DNA of 64,000 nucleotides, from assembly GCF_002000025.1 (NCBI RefSeq), contig NZ_MUZV01000002.1, positions 248,001 to 312,000 of the forward strand. The letters run 5' to 3'. The translations under genes were made by a program, and so were the position numbers. The stretch is from Cognaticolwellia aestuarii. GTDB taxonomy: Bacteria; Pseudomonadota; Gammaproteobacteria; Enterobacterales; Alteromonadaceae. Each line of letters opens with the position of its first letter. The stretch's first letter is position 1. Of the stretch, positions 36,974 through 48,172 are shown in pieces. The notes under the pieces were generated by a model. That model was not told the origin of the DNA, searched no databases, and saw only the letters and a list, made by a program, of their open reading frames with translations.

Positions 36974-37571
36974 AACCTATCGTTAATTTCACTTCATTTA
37001 TGCTAGCTTCAAAGTAGCGGTAATAACAATATTAAAATTCAATGATTTATAAACATCTATAGTAAAAAGCCAAGTTGATTCAGCACTCTTTAATCAAAAA
37101 GCCTTTATTTCTTCCAATACCTTAAACTAATGAGCCATTTTACTCATTATTAGACTTATTATGGCTGGCACATTAGGAAATGTTTGAGAATTTATTATGG
37201 GTGGCCTGTTAAGAGAGGTTTTACTTTGATGGTTGGTTAAGTAGAGTTTTTTTATGTTTATTGATTCAGTTTATAGCTACATTTTTCTCGGAAATACTTG
37301 TTTTTAGTCGCTAATATTTATTTTTAATTTATGAGCCAATATTAAACTGTACTGTTCAAATTAAGGTTTAAAAACCCTACAAAAATTAAGGGTTTATAAT
37401 GCAGGAAGTGCTCTGTCATAAATGAAAAGACAGTGCTTTTGTAGGTTAATTCAAGCTATTTTGACTTTATTTGTTACACATTTCTAAAAACTTGATTTTC
37501 ATCAAAGTGAGTACGTTGTGATTACCTTATGATGACTTTGCTTTATTACATATTTTAATAAGGGAAATACC
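36974..37571. other. Intergenic region with inverted REPs and norC promoter
   Basis: 598 bp without a gene. It holds the two right-hand REP copies (37159-37173, 37195-37210) and, at its right end, the norCB promoter described separately. The remainder is AT-rich with nothing recognised. Confidence 0.6.
37492..37533 (+). promoter_or_regulatory. FNR/DNR-dependent norCB promoter
   Basis: A perfect palindrome TTGATTTTCATCAA (37492-37505) is followed by a TATGAT -10 element at 37528-37533. The spacing puts the box centre about 41.5 bp upstream of the expected start site, the textbook class II geometry. The norC ATG is 66 bp after the box. Confidence 0.88.
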
Positions 37572-39405
<1,834 letters not shown>

Positions 39406-39471
39406 AGTAGCATTATCTTGAACTAATACATTATATTCATACACTTGAATGTAAACTGTTTTAGTTAACCT

Positions 39472-39506
39472 AAGCCGTGGTAGTGATATCACGGCTTTAT
39501 TTTTTA
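39472..39506 (+). terminator. Rho-independent terminator after norCB
   Basis: AAGCCGTG (39472-39479) pairs with CACGGCTT (39490-39497) around a 10-nt loop and is followed by TATTTTTTAA. It lies 67 bp past the norB stop and should separate norCB from the next gene. Confidence 0.85.
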
Positions 39507-39585
39507 ATCATTGAAATGCTGTAGTTAATCACGACACAAGGCTATTCAATAGCACGCCAATCAACAACTTGTTGAGGAGAAACGC

Positions 39586-39864
39586 TTGAGTGACTATCAA
39601 TTAACCCAACGTAAAAATAAACATATTTTACAACGTATGGCTAAAATTGTTGGTATAACGAGTATTGTTGTTGCGCTAATTTGTGCTGGATACTTACTGA
39701 CTTTAACCGACACCGAAGACAAAGTGATGAAAGCCTTTTATGGCTCAATTTCATTTTTCTGTTTTATGATGGGCTTAGTACTACAAAGTATTGGTGACGC
39801 AGATTTACCTGATTTAACCATACCAAAAGATAAAGTAAAACCTGAGGTACTTGACGATAAATAG
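39586..39864 (+). CDS. Small two-helix membrane protein in nor cluster, unknown
   Basis: A 92-aa protein beginning at TTG 39586 with a strong GAGGAGA 6 nt upstream. Two helices (IVGITSIVVALICAGYLL and AFYGSISFFCFMMGLVLQSI) are followed by an acidic/proline tail (DLPDLTIPKDKVKPEVLDDK). It lies between the norCB terminator and norD on the same strand, so it may share norD's transcript. I do not recognise a named family. Position suggests an accessory role in NO reduction, with low certainty. Confidence 0.65.
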   Translation: MSDYQLTQRKNKHILQRMAKIVGITSIVVALICAGYLLTLTDTEDKVMKAFYGSISFFCFMMGLVLQSIGDADLPDLTIPKDKVKPEVLDDK

Positions 39865-39986
39865 CAAGTTAAATTGCTACGCTTAATCTCGCTAAATTGA
39901 CATACATCACAACTCACTTATAAATCTTTTGTTAGCATAGTTGCCAGTAAATTGAATAAAACAATAATCCTTTTGGGAAGAGCAAA

Positions 39987-41828
39987 ATGGAAGAGTGGGT
40001 AGGCGGTCTTTGGCATAAATATATCACGCGCAAAGCTAGCACTGAATTTACAGATGCCGCGGTGCAGTTTTCACAAGTAAGCCATGCGATAGGATTGGTT
40101 TACCGTGCCTTGGGTGGCGAAGCTGTTAAGCGTGTTGAAGCTGCTAGTGATCGAGACTACATTGTCCGTCGTAGTTTTCTTGAAAAAATTGCCGGTGAAA
40201 ATCAACAAATTAGTCTTGCCTGGCAAGATGATGAAAGCTTACGTTTACCTGAAACTTTAGCGGTATTTCCCCACGCAGAATTAAATCATGATTTGTATAT
40301 TTGGTTAGCGGTATTAGCCGCACAGCATGACGGAAAGTTTCGTCATTGGGCGATAGATAACCAACAGCTTGTACTTGATGTACTTGAGCGTTTTCCGGCA
40401 CTTGTTCCACGTTACCAGCGCCTTGCGAAGGCCTTTGTTAGTAGCCGCGCCGATCATTCAAAACGTCCGAAAGCCGAGCAATTAATGGAGCAGGCGATCA
40501 ACCAAGCGATTTTGTCGCCGGGCTCAGTTAAAGAATTTCCCACGGTAAACTATGCACCACAAGCCGTATATTTGTGGTTATATCCATCAGCACACGTTGA
40601 TCCCCAAGTATTACCCGAATTTGATGATAGCGATGAAGCACTTGAAGCCGCTGAACTCAGCAAAGCAAAAAAAAGTGATACCAGTCGCAAAAAAGCTGAA
40701 CGTGTTGACTCCGGCGACGAAAAAGATGGCATGATGATCTTTCGCCTTGAGACGATGTTTTCGTGGAGCGAATTCTCTAAATTAGATCGAGGCACAGATG
40801 ATAGTGATGACGATGATGAAGATAATCAACGCATCGCAGAAGACTTAGATAAAATAACCGTCGCCAAGCAACAAAGTCAGAAAAGTGCTCGTATAAAAAT
40901 TGATATGGATTTACCGTCAGCATCCGAAGATGATTTACCTTTAGGTGATGGTATTAAACTGCCAGAATGGAATTATAAGAAACAATGCCTTGAAGCGGAC
41001 CGCTGTCTTTTACAACCTATGTTACCTAAAGACAGCATTGCACAAAAATTACCGTTGAAATTACAAAGAACAGCGAAGGTAATACAGGCTCAGTTTGAAC
41101 AATTGCGCAGTGTACGTTATTGGCTCAAAGGCGAGCAGCAAGGTGAAGAGTTAGATCTAGCGGCCTGGCTTGATTTTCATATAGAGTCAAAAATATCACC
41201 GACTAAAGAAAAAGGGCACTATCGCAGTTTTCGAGGTAATAATCGTGATATATCTACGTTATTACTTGCTGACTTATCGATGTCGACTGATGCTTATTTA
41301 GATGACAATAGCCGTGTTATTGATGTGGTACAAGACTCAATGTTACTGTTTGGAGAAGCACTTAATAGTGTGGGTGACAGTTTTGCCATGTATGGCTTTT
41401 CATCAGTAAAACGAACCAATGTGCGTTTTACGCTGCTAAAAAACTTCAATGAAAAATATGATGACACTATACGTGGTCGTGTTCGCTCTATTCGTCCTGG
41501 TTTTTATACCCGAATGGGAGCTGCTATTCGCCAAGCAACAAAGGTGTTAGTTGAACAACGTAGCACACAAAAACTGTTGCTAATATTAACCGACGGTAAG
41601 CCTAATGATATTGACCATTATGAAGGCCGGTTTGGCATTGAAGATACTCATCAAGCCATTAAAGAAGCCAATAAACTCGGCATTAAGCCTTTTTGTATAA
41701 CCATTGACCAAGAAGCGCAAAGCTACTTACCTTATTTGTTTGGTAGCAATGGCTATACGGTGATTTTAAGACCTGATCAGCTGCCGGTACGTTTGCCGCA
41801 GCTTTACCATCAACTAACCAGTCAATAA
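39987..41828 (+). CDS. norD: NorD, VWA-domain nitric oxide reductase activation protein
   Basis: Partner of the NorQ ATPase in maturing NorB. The C-terminal von Willebrand factor A domain has the MIDAS motif LLADLSMSTDAYLDD, and ILTDGKPNDIDHYEGRFGIEDTHQAI (in parts) is typical of NorD. The N-terminal half is helical; the middle carries acidic runs (GTDDSDDDDEDNQRIAEDLD). At 613 aa it matches NorD length. It is 122 bp after the small membrane protein and 44 bp before the DnrP-like gene. Its distance from norQ reflects a split cluster. Confidence 0.95.
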   Translation: MEEWVGGLWHKYITRKASTEFTDAAVQFSQVSHAIGLVYRALGGEAVKRVEAASDRDYIVRRSFLEKIAGENQQISLAWQDDESLRLPETLAVFPHAELNHDLYIWLAVLAAQHDGKFRHWAIDNQQLVLDVLERFPALVPRYQRLAKAFVSSRADHSKRPKAEQLMEQAINQAILSPGSVKEFPTVNYAPQAVYLWLYPSAHVDPQVLPEFDDSDEALEAAELSKAKKSDTSRKKAERVDSGDEKDGMMIFRLETMFSWSEFSKLDRGTDDSDDDDEDNQRIAEDLDKITVAKQQSQKSARIKIDMDLPSASEDDLPLGDGIKLPEWNYKKQCLEADRCLLQPMLPKDSIAQKLPLKLQRTAKVIQAQFEQLRSVRYWLKGEQQGEELDLAAWLDFHIESKISPTKEKGHYRSFRGNNRDISTLLLADLSMSTDAYLDDNSRVIDVVQDSMLLFGEALNSVGDSFAMYGFSSVKRTNVRFTLLKNFNEKYDDTIRGRVRSIRPGFYTRMGAAIRQATKVLVEQRSTQKLLLILTDGKPNDIDHYEGRFGIEDTHQAIKEANKLGIKPFCITIDQEAQSYLPYLFGSNGYTVILRPDQLPVRLPQLYHQLTSQ

Positions 41829-41872
41829 TGGCGTAGTTGAATAAGCGTTACATTATAATTTTAGGGGGCATT

Positions 41873-42064
41873 ATGTCTCACGAACAAGTTTCTTGTTTGT
41901 TTTGCCAAGTAAAAAATGACAGTAAACTCGAGCATTGTACTAATTGTGGTATGGCGTTAACCAAACATCATCCTGAAGGAAAAGCACGTTTAAGCTTTTT
42001 TGTGAAAGCCTTTTGGGGCATTGTTATTTTCTGCGTGTTAATGATGTATTACTTACCGCGATAG
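41873..42064 (+). CDS. DnrP-like zinc-ribbon membrane protein
   Basis: A 63-aa protein with a zinc-ribbon-like N-terminus (CLFCQVKND...HCTNCGMALTKHHPEGKARL, two CxxC pairs) and one C-terminal helix (AFWGIVIFCVLMMYYL). ATG 41873 with AGGGGGC upstream is preferred to the TTG at 41837. Small proteins of this layout, called DnrP, occur beside denitrification regulators and nor genes in gammaproteobacteria. The name is by resemblance only. Confidence 0.7.
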   Translation: MSHEQVSCLFCQVKNDSKLEHCTNCGMALTKHHPEGKARLSFFVKAFWGIVIFCVLMMYYLPR

Positions 42065-42207
42065 CGATGAATAACAACAGATAACCGTTTATTTATCTGT
42101 CTGTTAATTCGCTGAGTTTTTATGCGAGATAATTAAGCGTAAAAAACAGCCTTCATCCCAAAAACATCAAGCTCATCTGAATGCAATAGATAAGCTTATA
42201 AGCATTA

Positions 42208-43335
42208 CTATGAGGCATTTTCTCGCTTGTTTTCAGCTAATGTTGCCGCTAAATGCTCAGTGGCTTGTTCGGTAAAAATCAGTGACGTAGAGACTTCTTT
42301 GAGGTAATCATCTGCTATTTTTTGCTGTGTTAATCTCATGTGTAATTCGCTGATAACTTTTGCTTCATAAATAAAACAGGCAATGGGCATTTTTTTGTGT
42401 AGTGCAGGCAATAAAGCCGATTTTTTGACTTTTTCTTGCAGTGCTAACACCTCTAAAATAGAGTTAGGAAAATTCCAATACTTGGCAATAAAGTAAGTCA
42501 ATTTTTTCGAATTTTTGGCCATCATATTTTTAAACAGCGCTGAGTTTGGCTGGCAATCAGGGTGAACAACCGCAAAAGCATCTATCAGTAATTGATAAAT
42601 GATCAGATCACCTAAGTTAGCAATTAAACCAATAAAATAAGCTTGGGCAGCATGTGCTTTTAATGAAGACTTCGCCACCAATGTTTTTGCGGTAACACCG
42701 GTACATAAACTGTGTTGCCAGATTTTTTGGCCATATTGTCGAAAGTAAATACTCGGGTGTGGTACTAAGCGACTGACAAAGCCGTTGATCACACCTTCTG
42801 ATAAACCATGAACACCGAGTACCATAAAAGCCGATTTTAAGTCGTTAATTTCTTTACTTTGACGATTGTAATAAGAAGAGTTGGCAAGCTCGATGACCTT
42901 AGCGGCAATAGCTGGCTCTTGTTGAATCAGTTTGATTAATTCATTTGCATCAAAATCATCATTATTTAATTGTTCCATTATTTTTGTTAAAGATAATGGC
43001 AAGGTGGGTAACGAGTCTAAAATCAACTTTGGACTTTTTAACAAGCTTTCTACTTTTGCCGTAATAAGTACTGACAACTCGTCATTATGAGAAGAGTCTA
43101 CCGTTGGAGATGGTCCTAACAGGTAGTCATAAAAGTCTTGTTGATATTGTTCTTCAAATGAACGAATTATCGCTTGATTAACTGTTGTCTCGACTGGCTT
43201 ATAGTCAATGCTTACTTGCTTATGTTCTACTTCTTCTTCAGCATTAGCGGCTTTCCTGCTCTCTTCGAAATAGTATAAGTTGGCGGTACTTTTGGCTGAC
43301 TTTTTAAAAATTTTACTGAATAATTTTTTGAACAT
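42208..43335 (-). CDS. HDOD-domain signalling protein
   Basis: A 375-aa cytosolic protein with an HDOD domain (about 110-310): LPTLPLSLTKIMEQLN, IKLIQQEPAIAAKVIELANSSYYN, FMVLGVHGLSEGVINGF and AYFIGLIANLGDLIIYQLL. The HD metal residues are not all conserved, as usual for HDOD, so it probably acts as a protein-interaction module in signalling rather than an enzyme. The N-terminal 70 residues are Lys- and Glu-rich. It is convergent with the DnrP-like gene. Confidence 0.87.
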   Translation of the reverse strand: MFKKLFSKIFKKSAKSTANLYYFEESRKAANAEEEVEHKQVSIDYKPVETTVNQAIIRSFEEQYQQDFYDYLLGPSPTVDSSHNDELSVLITAKVESLLKSPKLILDSLPTLPLSLTKIMEQLNNDDFDANELIKLIQQEPAIAAKVIELANSSYYNRQSKEINDLKSAFMVLGVHGLSEGVINGFVSRLVPHPSIYFRQYGQKIWQHSLCTGVTAKTLVAKSSLKAHAAQAYFIGLIANLGDLIIYQLLIDAFAVVHPDCQPNSALFKNMMAKNSKKLTYFIAKYWNFPNSILEVLALQEKVKKSALLPALHKKMPIACFIYEAKVISELHMRLTQQKIADDYLKEVSTSLIFTEQATEHLAATLAENKRENAS

Positions 43336-43713
43336 AAATATAAAAATATTCTTAAGTTAAGGTAACGCTCATTAAATTATTGATAATGAGCTCTGTATAT
43401 TAAATCATCCATGCTATCGCTAAGCTTACCTTATTTTAATTAATCGACAGCATTATTTTTATCGGTATGAGCAGTTTTTAGCCATTATTGTGATCTGGTT
43501 AATAAAATACTCTTTCATTTTATGGGTAACAGCGCAATAAAGCTGCATAGCATCAGCTCAGTAACGATTAGCGCTAAAAACGATAAGTTCAACTTTCATT
43601 GCTACTTTACTCGCATTTTGTTGTTGGTTTGGTTTAGGTTTTTGTTGTCGGTAATTTTGAGGCGTGTAAAATACCGCCATTATTTATTTCTTCTTCAATT
43701 AGTAAACTTATCT
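43336..43713. other. Intergenic region upstream of MiaE gene
   Basis: 378 bp between divergent genes. A frame in phase with the MiaE gene extends left to 43522, but the added 64 residues are hydrophobic-basic and unlike MiaE N-termini, so I treat it as non-coding. No other feature is seen. Confidence 0.55.
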
Positions 43714-44286
43714 ATGTTCGAATTAAAATATCAAACCCCTAAAGCATGGGCCGAGGTCGTTCTTAGTGACTTCGATGCCTTTTTAACCGATCATGCGGCT
43801 GCAGAGAAAAAAGCCTCAGGTATGGCGATGTCGATGATTTCTCATTACCCAGATCGAAAATCTGTGGTTAAAGCGATGGCTGATTTAGCCATTGAAGAGC
43901 TTATTCATTTTAAACAAGTATTAAAGTTAATTTATGCACGTGGTGGACAATTAGGTGCCGATGAAAAAGACCCTTACATTAACCAAATTCGTAAAGTTTT
44001 TCGCAATGGTAGTGATGTGTTTTTTATGGACCGATTAATCGTAGCTGGCGTGATTGAAGCTCGCGGTCATGAACGATTTTCTTTAGTGGCACAAGCATTA
44101 CCCGAAGGCAAAGATAAAGACTTTTATCAAAGTATTGCTAAATCAGAAGAAAAACATAAAAACTTATTTATTGAATTAGCTTACGAGTATTTTGATAAGG
44201 CTGAGGTGGATCAGCGTTTAGAAGAAGTATTAGAAATAGAAGCTGATATTTGTATGGCATTACCGTTTAGAGCGGCTTTACATTAA
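43714..44286 (+). CDS. miaE: tRNA-(ms2io6A37) hydroxylase MiaE
   Basis: Di-iron mono-oxygenase that hydroxylates the isopentenyl side chain of ms2i6A37 in tRNA. The 190-aa protein from MFELKYQTPKAWAEVVLSDFDAFLTDHA (in parts) shows ferritin-like iron ligands: EKKASGMAMSMISHYP, LAIEELIHFKQV (EExxH), IEARGHERF and SEEKHKNLFIELA (ExxH). The last stretch EVLEIEADICMALPFRAALH is typical. I chose ATG 43714 because it gives the usual length. The glycosyltransferase-like gene begins 14 bp later. Confidence 0.92.
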   Translation: MFELKYQTPKAWAEVVLSDFDAFLTDHAAAEKKASGMAMSMISHYPDRKSVVKAMADLAIEELIHFKQVLKLIYARGGQLGADEKDPYINQIRKVFRNGSDVFFMDRLIVAGVIEARGHERFSLVAQALPEGKDKDFYQSIAKSEEKHKNLFIELAYEYFDKAEVDQRLEEVLEIEADICMALPFRAALH

Positions 44287-44300
44287 TTTGAGTTTTTACC

Positions 44301-45554
44301 ATGAGCCATGCTATGCAACAAGCAAGAGCGACTTGTGCTAAATATTTAGCACATTATGCTGAGCCGGAAACACAATCGTTAGCGCTGTTTCCACAGCATT
44401 TGAATTATCAGCATGTACTGGTGATCCCTGCATTTGAAGAAACAGCCGTATTTGTTGAACGTTTTGTGCATTCTATACTTGCACAGCAGAGCTGTTTGTT
44501 GATTGTGGTGATTAACCAACCTGATAATAAGCTTGGCCTTGAGCATCAACAGGCACAACTGAACTTGCGTGACGCAATTGTTCAACAAGGCAGGGTAACT
44601 TGGCAGCAAGATAATCTAGCGTTAGTTGACTTATCTCATGAAAATCAACAGGTAAAGACTAAATCTGCGGTGTTAATTGTTGATCGTTTTCATCATGCTA
44701 TCCCTGCTGAACAAGGGGTTGGTTTGGCAAGAAAAATTGGCGCTGACTTAGCGGTTAGTTTGTTTAATACCGGCGCAATTGCTAGCCCTTGGATTCACTC
44801 AAGTGACGCCGATGCGTATTTACCCGATAATTACTTTTCGGCGCATACCAAGGATAAAATAGCAAAAAATGCTGTAGCAACGTGCTGTAATTTTTATCAT
44901 TACAGTGAGCAACAGGCGATTCATCAAGCCAATAAACGCTATGAAAATGCTTTACGTTACTATGTTGCTGGCTTGGTATATGCGCAATCGCCTTATGCCT
45001 ATTTTACTATTGGTAGCACGTTATCGTTTGATATGTTGGCCTATTGCCAGGCGCGTGGCTTTCCTAAACGAAGTGCCGGTGAAGATTTTTATTTATTGAA
45101 TAAACTCGCTAAATTAGGCGATGTAGTGTATTTGCCTGAGGTGATCATTAAGCTTGATGCGAGACCTTCACAGCGTGTGCCTTTTGGCACAGGGCCAGCA
45201 GTACAAAACATTATTAACCTAACTGAGCAAGGGCAAGAATATGTTTACTATCATCCGCAAGTGTTTATTGAGTTAAAAACCTGTTTACAGGCTTTTTCTA
45301 CATTATGGCAGCACCGGTTACAGCCCGAACTTTGGTTTACAGGTTTATCTGAGTTAACTCAGCAAGCCCTGAAAAACATTGGTTTACCGACGTTTGTTAG
45401 TAAGCAAAAATCCGCCAAAGAAGTGCAATTTAACAAGCAATTAACGGTATGGTTTGATAGTTTTAAAACCTTAAAGTTTATTCATGCCTTACGTGAATTA
45501 GGCATAGAGAGCATTGCACTTGAACAAGCAATCGCCGAAGCACCGTTTCGTTAA
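44301..45554 (+). CDS. Glycosyltransferase family 2-like protein
   Basis: A 417-aa cytosolic protein with a GT-A-like fold: VLVIPAFEETAVFVERFVHSI near residue 40, GVGLARKIGADLAVSLF, the DXD-like SSDADAYLPDNYF near 170, and the acceptor-side ED motif RSAGEDFYLLNKL near 260. No transmembrane helix is seen. Substrate unknown. It follows miaE by 14 bp, implying co-transcription, though no functional link is evident. Confidence is moderate because the family is broad. Confidence 0.72.
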   Translation: MSHAMQQARATCAKYLAHYAEPETQSLALFPQHLNYQHVLVIPAFEETAVFVERFVHSILAQQSCLLIVVINQPDNKLGLEHQQAQLNLRDAIVQQGRVTWQQDNLALVDLSHENQQVKTKSAVLIVDRFHHAIPAEQGVGLARKIGADLAVSLFNTGAIASPWIHSSDADAYLPDNYFSAHTKDKIAKNAVATCCNFYHYSEQQAIHQANKRYENALRYYVAGLVYAQSPYAYFTIGSTLSFDMLAYCQARGFPKRSAGEDFYLLNKLAKLGDVVYLPEVIIKLDARPSQRVPFGTGPAVQNIINLTEQGQEYVYYHPQVFIELKTCLQAFSTLWQHRLQPELWFTGLSELTQQALKNIGLPTFVSKQKSAKEVQFNKQLTVWFDSFKTLKFIHALRELGIESIALEQAIAEAPFR

Positions 45555-45598
45555 GTGCATCGACAGCTGAGTTTTTAGCTTAATAAGTCAAGTTTTTA

Positions 45599-46675
45599 CT
45601 AAAGGTGATTATTGACGTTGTTAACCACATAAAACAGACAGTCTGAGCGCACAATGTCACTTTGATTTGACGCCATAAAAATTTTTATGCTGGTGGCACA
45701 AACCAACTTGTTGTCATCCACTCTAAAGTAATTTTCGATGACATTAACCCCTTGGTCATTGAGCATTTCTAGGTTTTCTAAGCCATTATCATCTAGCCAA
45801 CCTAGTAATAGTCCTTCACAGCAGCCACCGTAATTGAACTGCTCAATGTTCTTTCTAAGGGTTACACCACTATAGCTTTCATCATGTTCACTAAATGAAA
45901 GCTTTCGTTGATCTTTAATTACTAATCGCAAGGGCTTATAAAGAATTTGTACGGCTTTATCTTGTGGTAAAGTGCAGCAACACTCACATTGGGCAAATTG
46001 TTTAATACCATTGTATGCAGCTTCGTGTGACTGGTCATCTGCGCTGCCACCACATTCGATTGTTACCACAGGGCAAGAAAAGTCTAATTCCATCATTGCG
46101 CCAATGCTAATATCAGACAGAATCAAGGTGTCGCAAAAATAAGAAGCAAGTGATAAAACATTTGGACTGATCAAGGTACTAACAGCAAACGCTGGACCAT
46201 TACCAGACGTATTATGCAAATCGATAATTGATCTTGGGTTAACTTCTCTTATTGCTGCCTCTATTAACTTTGCCCGCTGAATATAACCGTCAATATATTT
46301 GTTTTCGCCATCTTTACTGTTTCTTATTGCCTGTTCGTTAAAACAACGATTCAAGTCAACACCATCCGGTAAGTATCGGTGACTAAATAAATGCTGATGT
46401 GTAGCAGCTTCAACCGATGAAATAATAATACGAATGTTTGTTTTAGGTCGAGGTAATGAGTTTTCCGTGGTTAGCCATCGATGTACAGCAATTAACCCTG
46501 AAGGTTCATTACCATGCAATAATGTTGATATAACGCGCCATTCATTGGTATTCTCGCCTGTGATATCTATAACGGTAAGGCCAATTAGCGATAGCAAAAA
46601 CTGTTGGTAGTCGGCATGTAATGTACGACTACATGGGTCAACTAAATAGTTTATTTCGCTAAAATCTATATCCAT
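45599..46675 (-). CDS. Succinylglutamate desuccinylase/aspartoacylase-family protein
   Basis: Predicted zinc carboxypeptidase-like amidohydrolase (M14/AspA-AstE). Metal-site motifs are LLHGNEPSGLIAVHRW (His, Glu) and a later His in SIIDLHNTSGNGPAF; LPDGVDLNRCF and VVTIECGGSADDQSHEAAY (catalytic Glu region) also fit. At 358 aa it is close to AstE (about 340), but no other arginine-succinylation genes are nearby, so the substrate could be a different N-acyl amino acid. It is convergent with the glycosyltransferase gene. Confidence 0.82.
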   Translation of the reverse strand: MDIDFSEINYLVDPCSRTLHADYQQFLLSLIGLTVIDITGENTNEWRVISTLLHGNEPSGLIAVHRWLTTENSLPRPKTNIRIIISSVEAATHQHLFSHRYLPDGVDLNRCFNEQAIRNSKDGENKYIDGYIQRAKLIEAAIREVNPRSIIDLHNTSGNGPAFAVSTLISPNVLSLASYFCDTLILSDISIGAMMELDFSCPVVTIECGGSADDQSHEAAYNGIKQFAQCECCCTLPQDKAVQILYKPLRLVIKDQRKLSFSEHDESYSGVTLRKNIEQFNYGGCCEGLLLGWLDDNGLENLEMLNDQGVNVIENYFRVDDNKLVCATSIKIFMASNQSDIVRSDCLFYVVNNVNNHL

Positions 46676-47186
46676 AACTTACCCCAAAACGCGCGTAATA
46701 TTCGCGCATATTTATTTACCTTTAGTTGCAAAAGACACTGCAGCATTTAAAAAAGCTATAAGCTAATAGCCAATGTTTATTTCTGAACAGGTGTATTGGA
46801 TCACACCGTTTTGCTAGCATGACATAAAGTTTTATTGTCGGTCGTTGACTAAGGTCAAATAAGCGCACGTTTTATCCGGGAATTTCCATTCAATTACGCT
46901 TTTCTTGATTTCAACTTTGCTTTTAAAACCATAGTGTTTGCTCAATTACTGGCTTTAGTGATCTATCGCACATTTCATCACGTTTTTAGTTTGCTAAAGC
47001 TGAACTTAAATGAGATAAATTTTGTTGTTTGCATGCTGTTTTGCCATCATATTAAGGTTATTTTCTTGGTATTGGGGTGAAAATTACTTATGCTGATAGT
47101 CTTATACTCTGGCAACTAAGCCGGTAAATTATGACTAAGGCAGTACCTTCTGAGATAGCTGGCTATTACTGTGGAGATATCAATAT
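46676..47186. other. Intergenic region, nothing recognised
   Basis: 511 bp between the divergent AspA-like and MoxR genes. AT-rich with no gene, tRNA, FNR box or strong hairpin that I can find. It must contain both promoters. Confidence 0.5.
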
Positions 47187-48116
47187 ATGCAAACGGCAGT
47201 TGCCAATATTTTGGCTCAAATTGAATCGGTAGTGATTGGTAAGCCACACCAAGTGAAGTTAGCCTTGAGCTGTTTACTTGCTAAAGGTCACATTTTAATT
47301 GAAGACTTACCAGGGATGGGGAAAACAACACTGGCAAACACTCTGGCTTTAACCTTAGGTTTGTCATATCAACGTATTCAATTTACCTCTGATTTAATGC
47401 CAGCCGATGTTATTGGTATTGCAATTTTTGATGATGTGACGAAGTCATTTCTTTTGCACCCAGGGGCTATATTCAACCAAGTAGTTCTTGCTGATGAAGT
47501 AAACCGAGCAAGCCCTAAAACCCAAAGTGCGTTACTAGAAGCCATGGAAGAAGGGCGGGTCAGTGTTGATGGTGTTACACATCAGCTGCCTGAGCCTTTT
47601 TTTGTTATTGCCACACAAAATCCTATGTCGCATGCTGGCACATACCCGCTGCCTGAATCACAACTAGACCGTTTTATGATGCGGCTTTCATTAGGTTTTC
47701 CTAACATAGACGCAGAACGAAAAATATTACAGGCAACAAGCTCCCACCGTGATACAACTGATATTAAAGCATTTTTAACGGTTGAGCAGTTACGTGAAAT
47801 ACAGCTGCATATCAGTCAGATTACTGTAGCGCCGGCAATTATCGATTATGTTATTGCACTGTGTAGAGTAAGTAGGCAGGCAGAATCACAAGCAAAAGCA
47901 TTATCACCACGCGCAGGAAAAGCTTTGTTAGCTGCAGCTAAATCATGGGCATTTATGGAAAATCGTGATTATGTTATTCCTGATGATATTCAAGCGGTAT
48001 TTTCGCCGGTTTGTGAACATAGATTAGCACCACAGCAACATCATATTTTTGATGAAGCTAATGAGTTGTCTCAGCACATACTGTCGCAAGTTGATCCTAT
48101 CAATCCACTACCTTAG
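47187..48116 (+). CDS. MoxR-family AAA+ ATPase
   Basis: Chaperone-like ATPase usually acting with a VWA or DUF58 partner. Walker A is EDLPGMGKTTLANTLAL, Walker B is VVLADEVNRASPKTQSALLEAMEEGRVS, and FFVIATQNPMSHAGTYPLPESQLDRFMM carries the sensor and MoxR signature. At 309 aa it is normal. It heads a three-gene unit with DUF58 and transglutaminase proteins, a conserved trio of unknown detailed function in proteobacteria. Confidence 0.93.
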   Translation: MQTAVANILAQIESVVIGKPHQVKLALSCLLAKGHILIEDLPGMGKTTLANTLALTLGLSYQRIQFTSDLMPADVIGIAIFDDVTKSFLLHPGAIFNQVVLADEVNRASPKTQSALLEAMEEGRVSVDGVTHQLPEPFFVIATQNPMSHAGTYPLPESQLDRFMMRLSLGFPNIDAERKILQATSSHRDTTDIKAFLTVEQLREIQLHISQITVAPAIIDYVIALCRVSRQAESQAKALSPRAGKALLAAAKSWAFMENRDYVIPDDIQAVFSPVCEHRLAPQQHHIFDEANELSQHILSQVDPINPLP

Positions 48117-48172
48117 GACAATACAGCTCAGTCGATTTATTAAGTTTTGCATGTGAATAAAAGGAGCACTGT

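Larger units (their letters stand above)
35603..37210. mobile_element. REP/RAYT island inside the nor cluster
   Basis: The intact transposase gene is bracketed on the left by direct-orientation REPs (35603-35924) and on the right by two inverted ones, TTATGGCTGGCACAT (37159-37173) and TTATGGGTGGCCTGTT (37195-37210). The whole unit separates norQEF from norCB. The right boundary is approximate. Confidence 0.78.

Noticed and set aside
43522-43713. N-terminal extension of the MiaE reading frame
   Set aside because: The added 64 residues are unlike MiaE and the in-frame ATG at 43714 gives the family length.
46860-46880. Possible FNR box near gactaaggtcaaat
   Set aside because: Half-sites do not match TTGAT/ATCAA.
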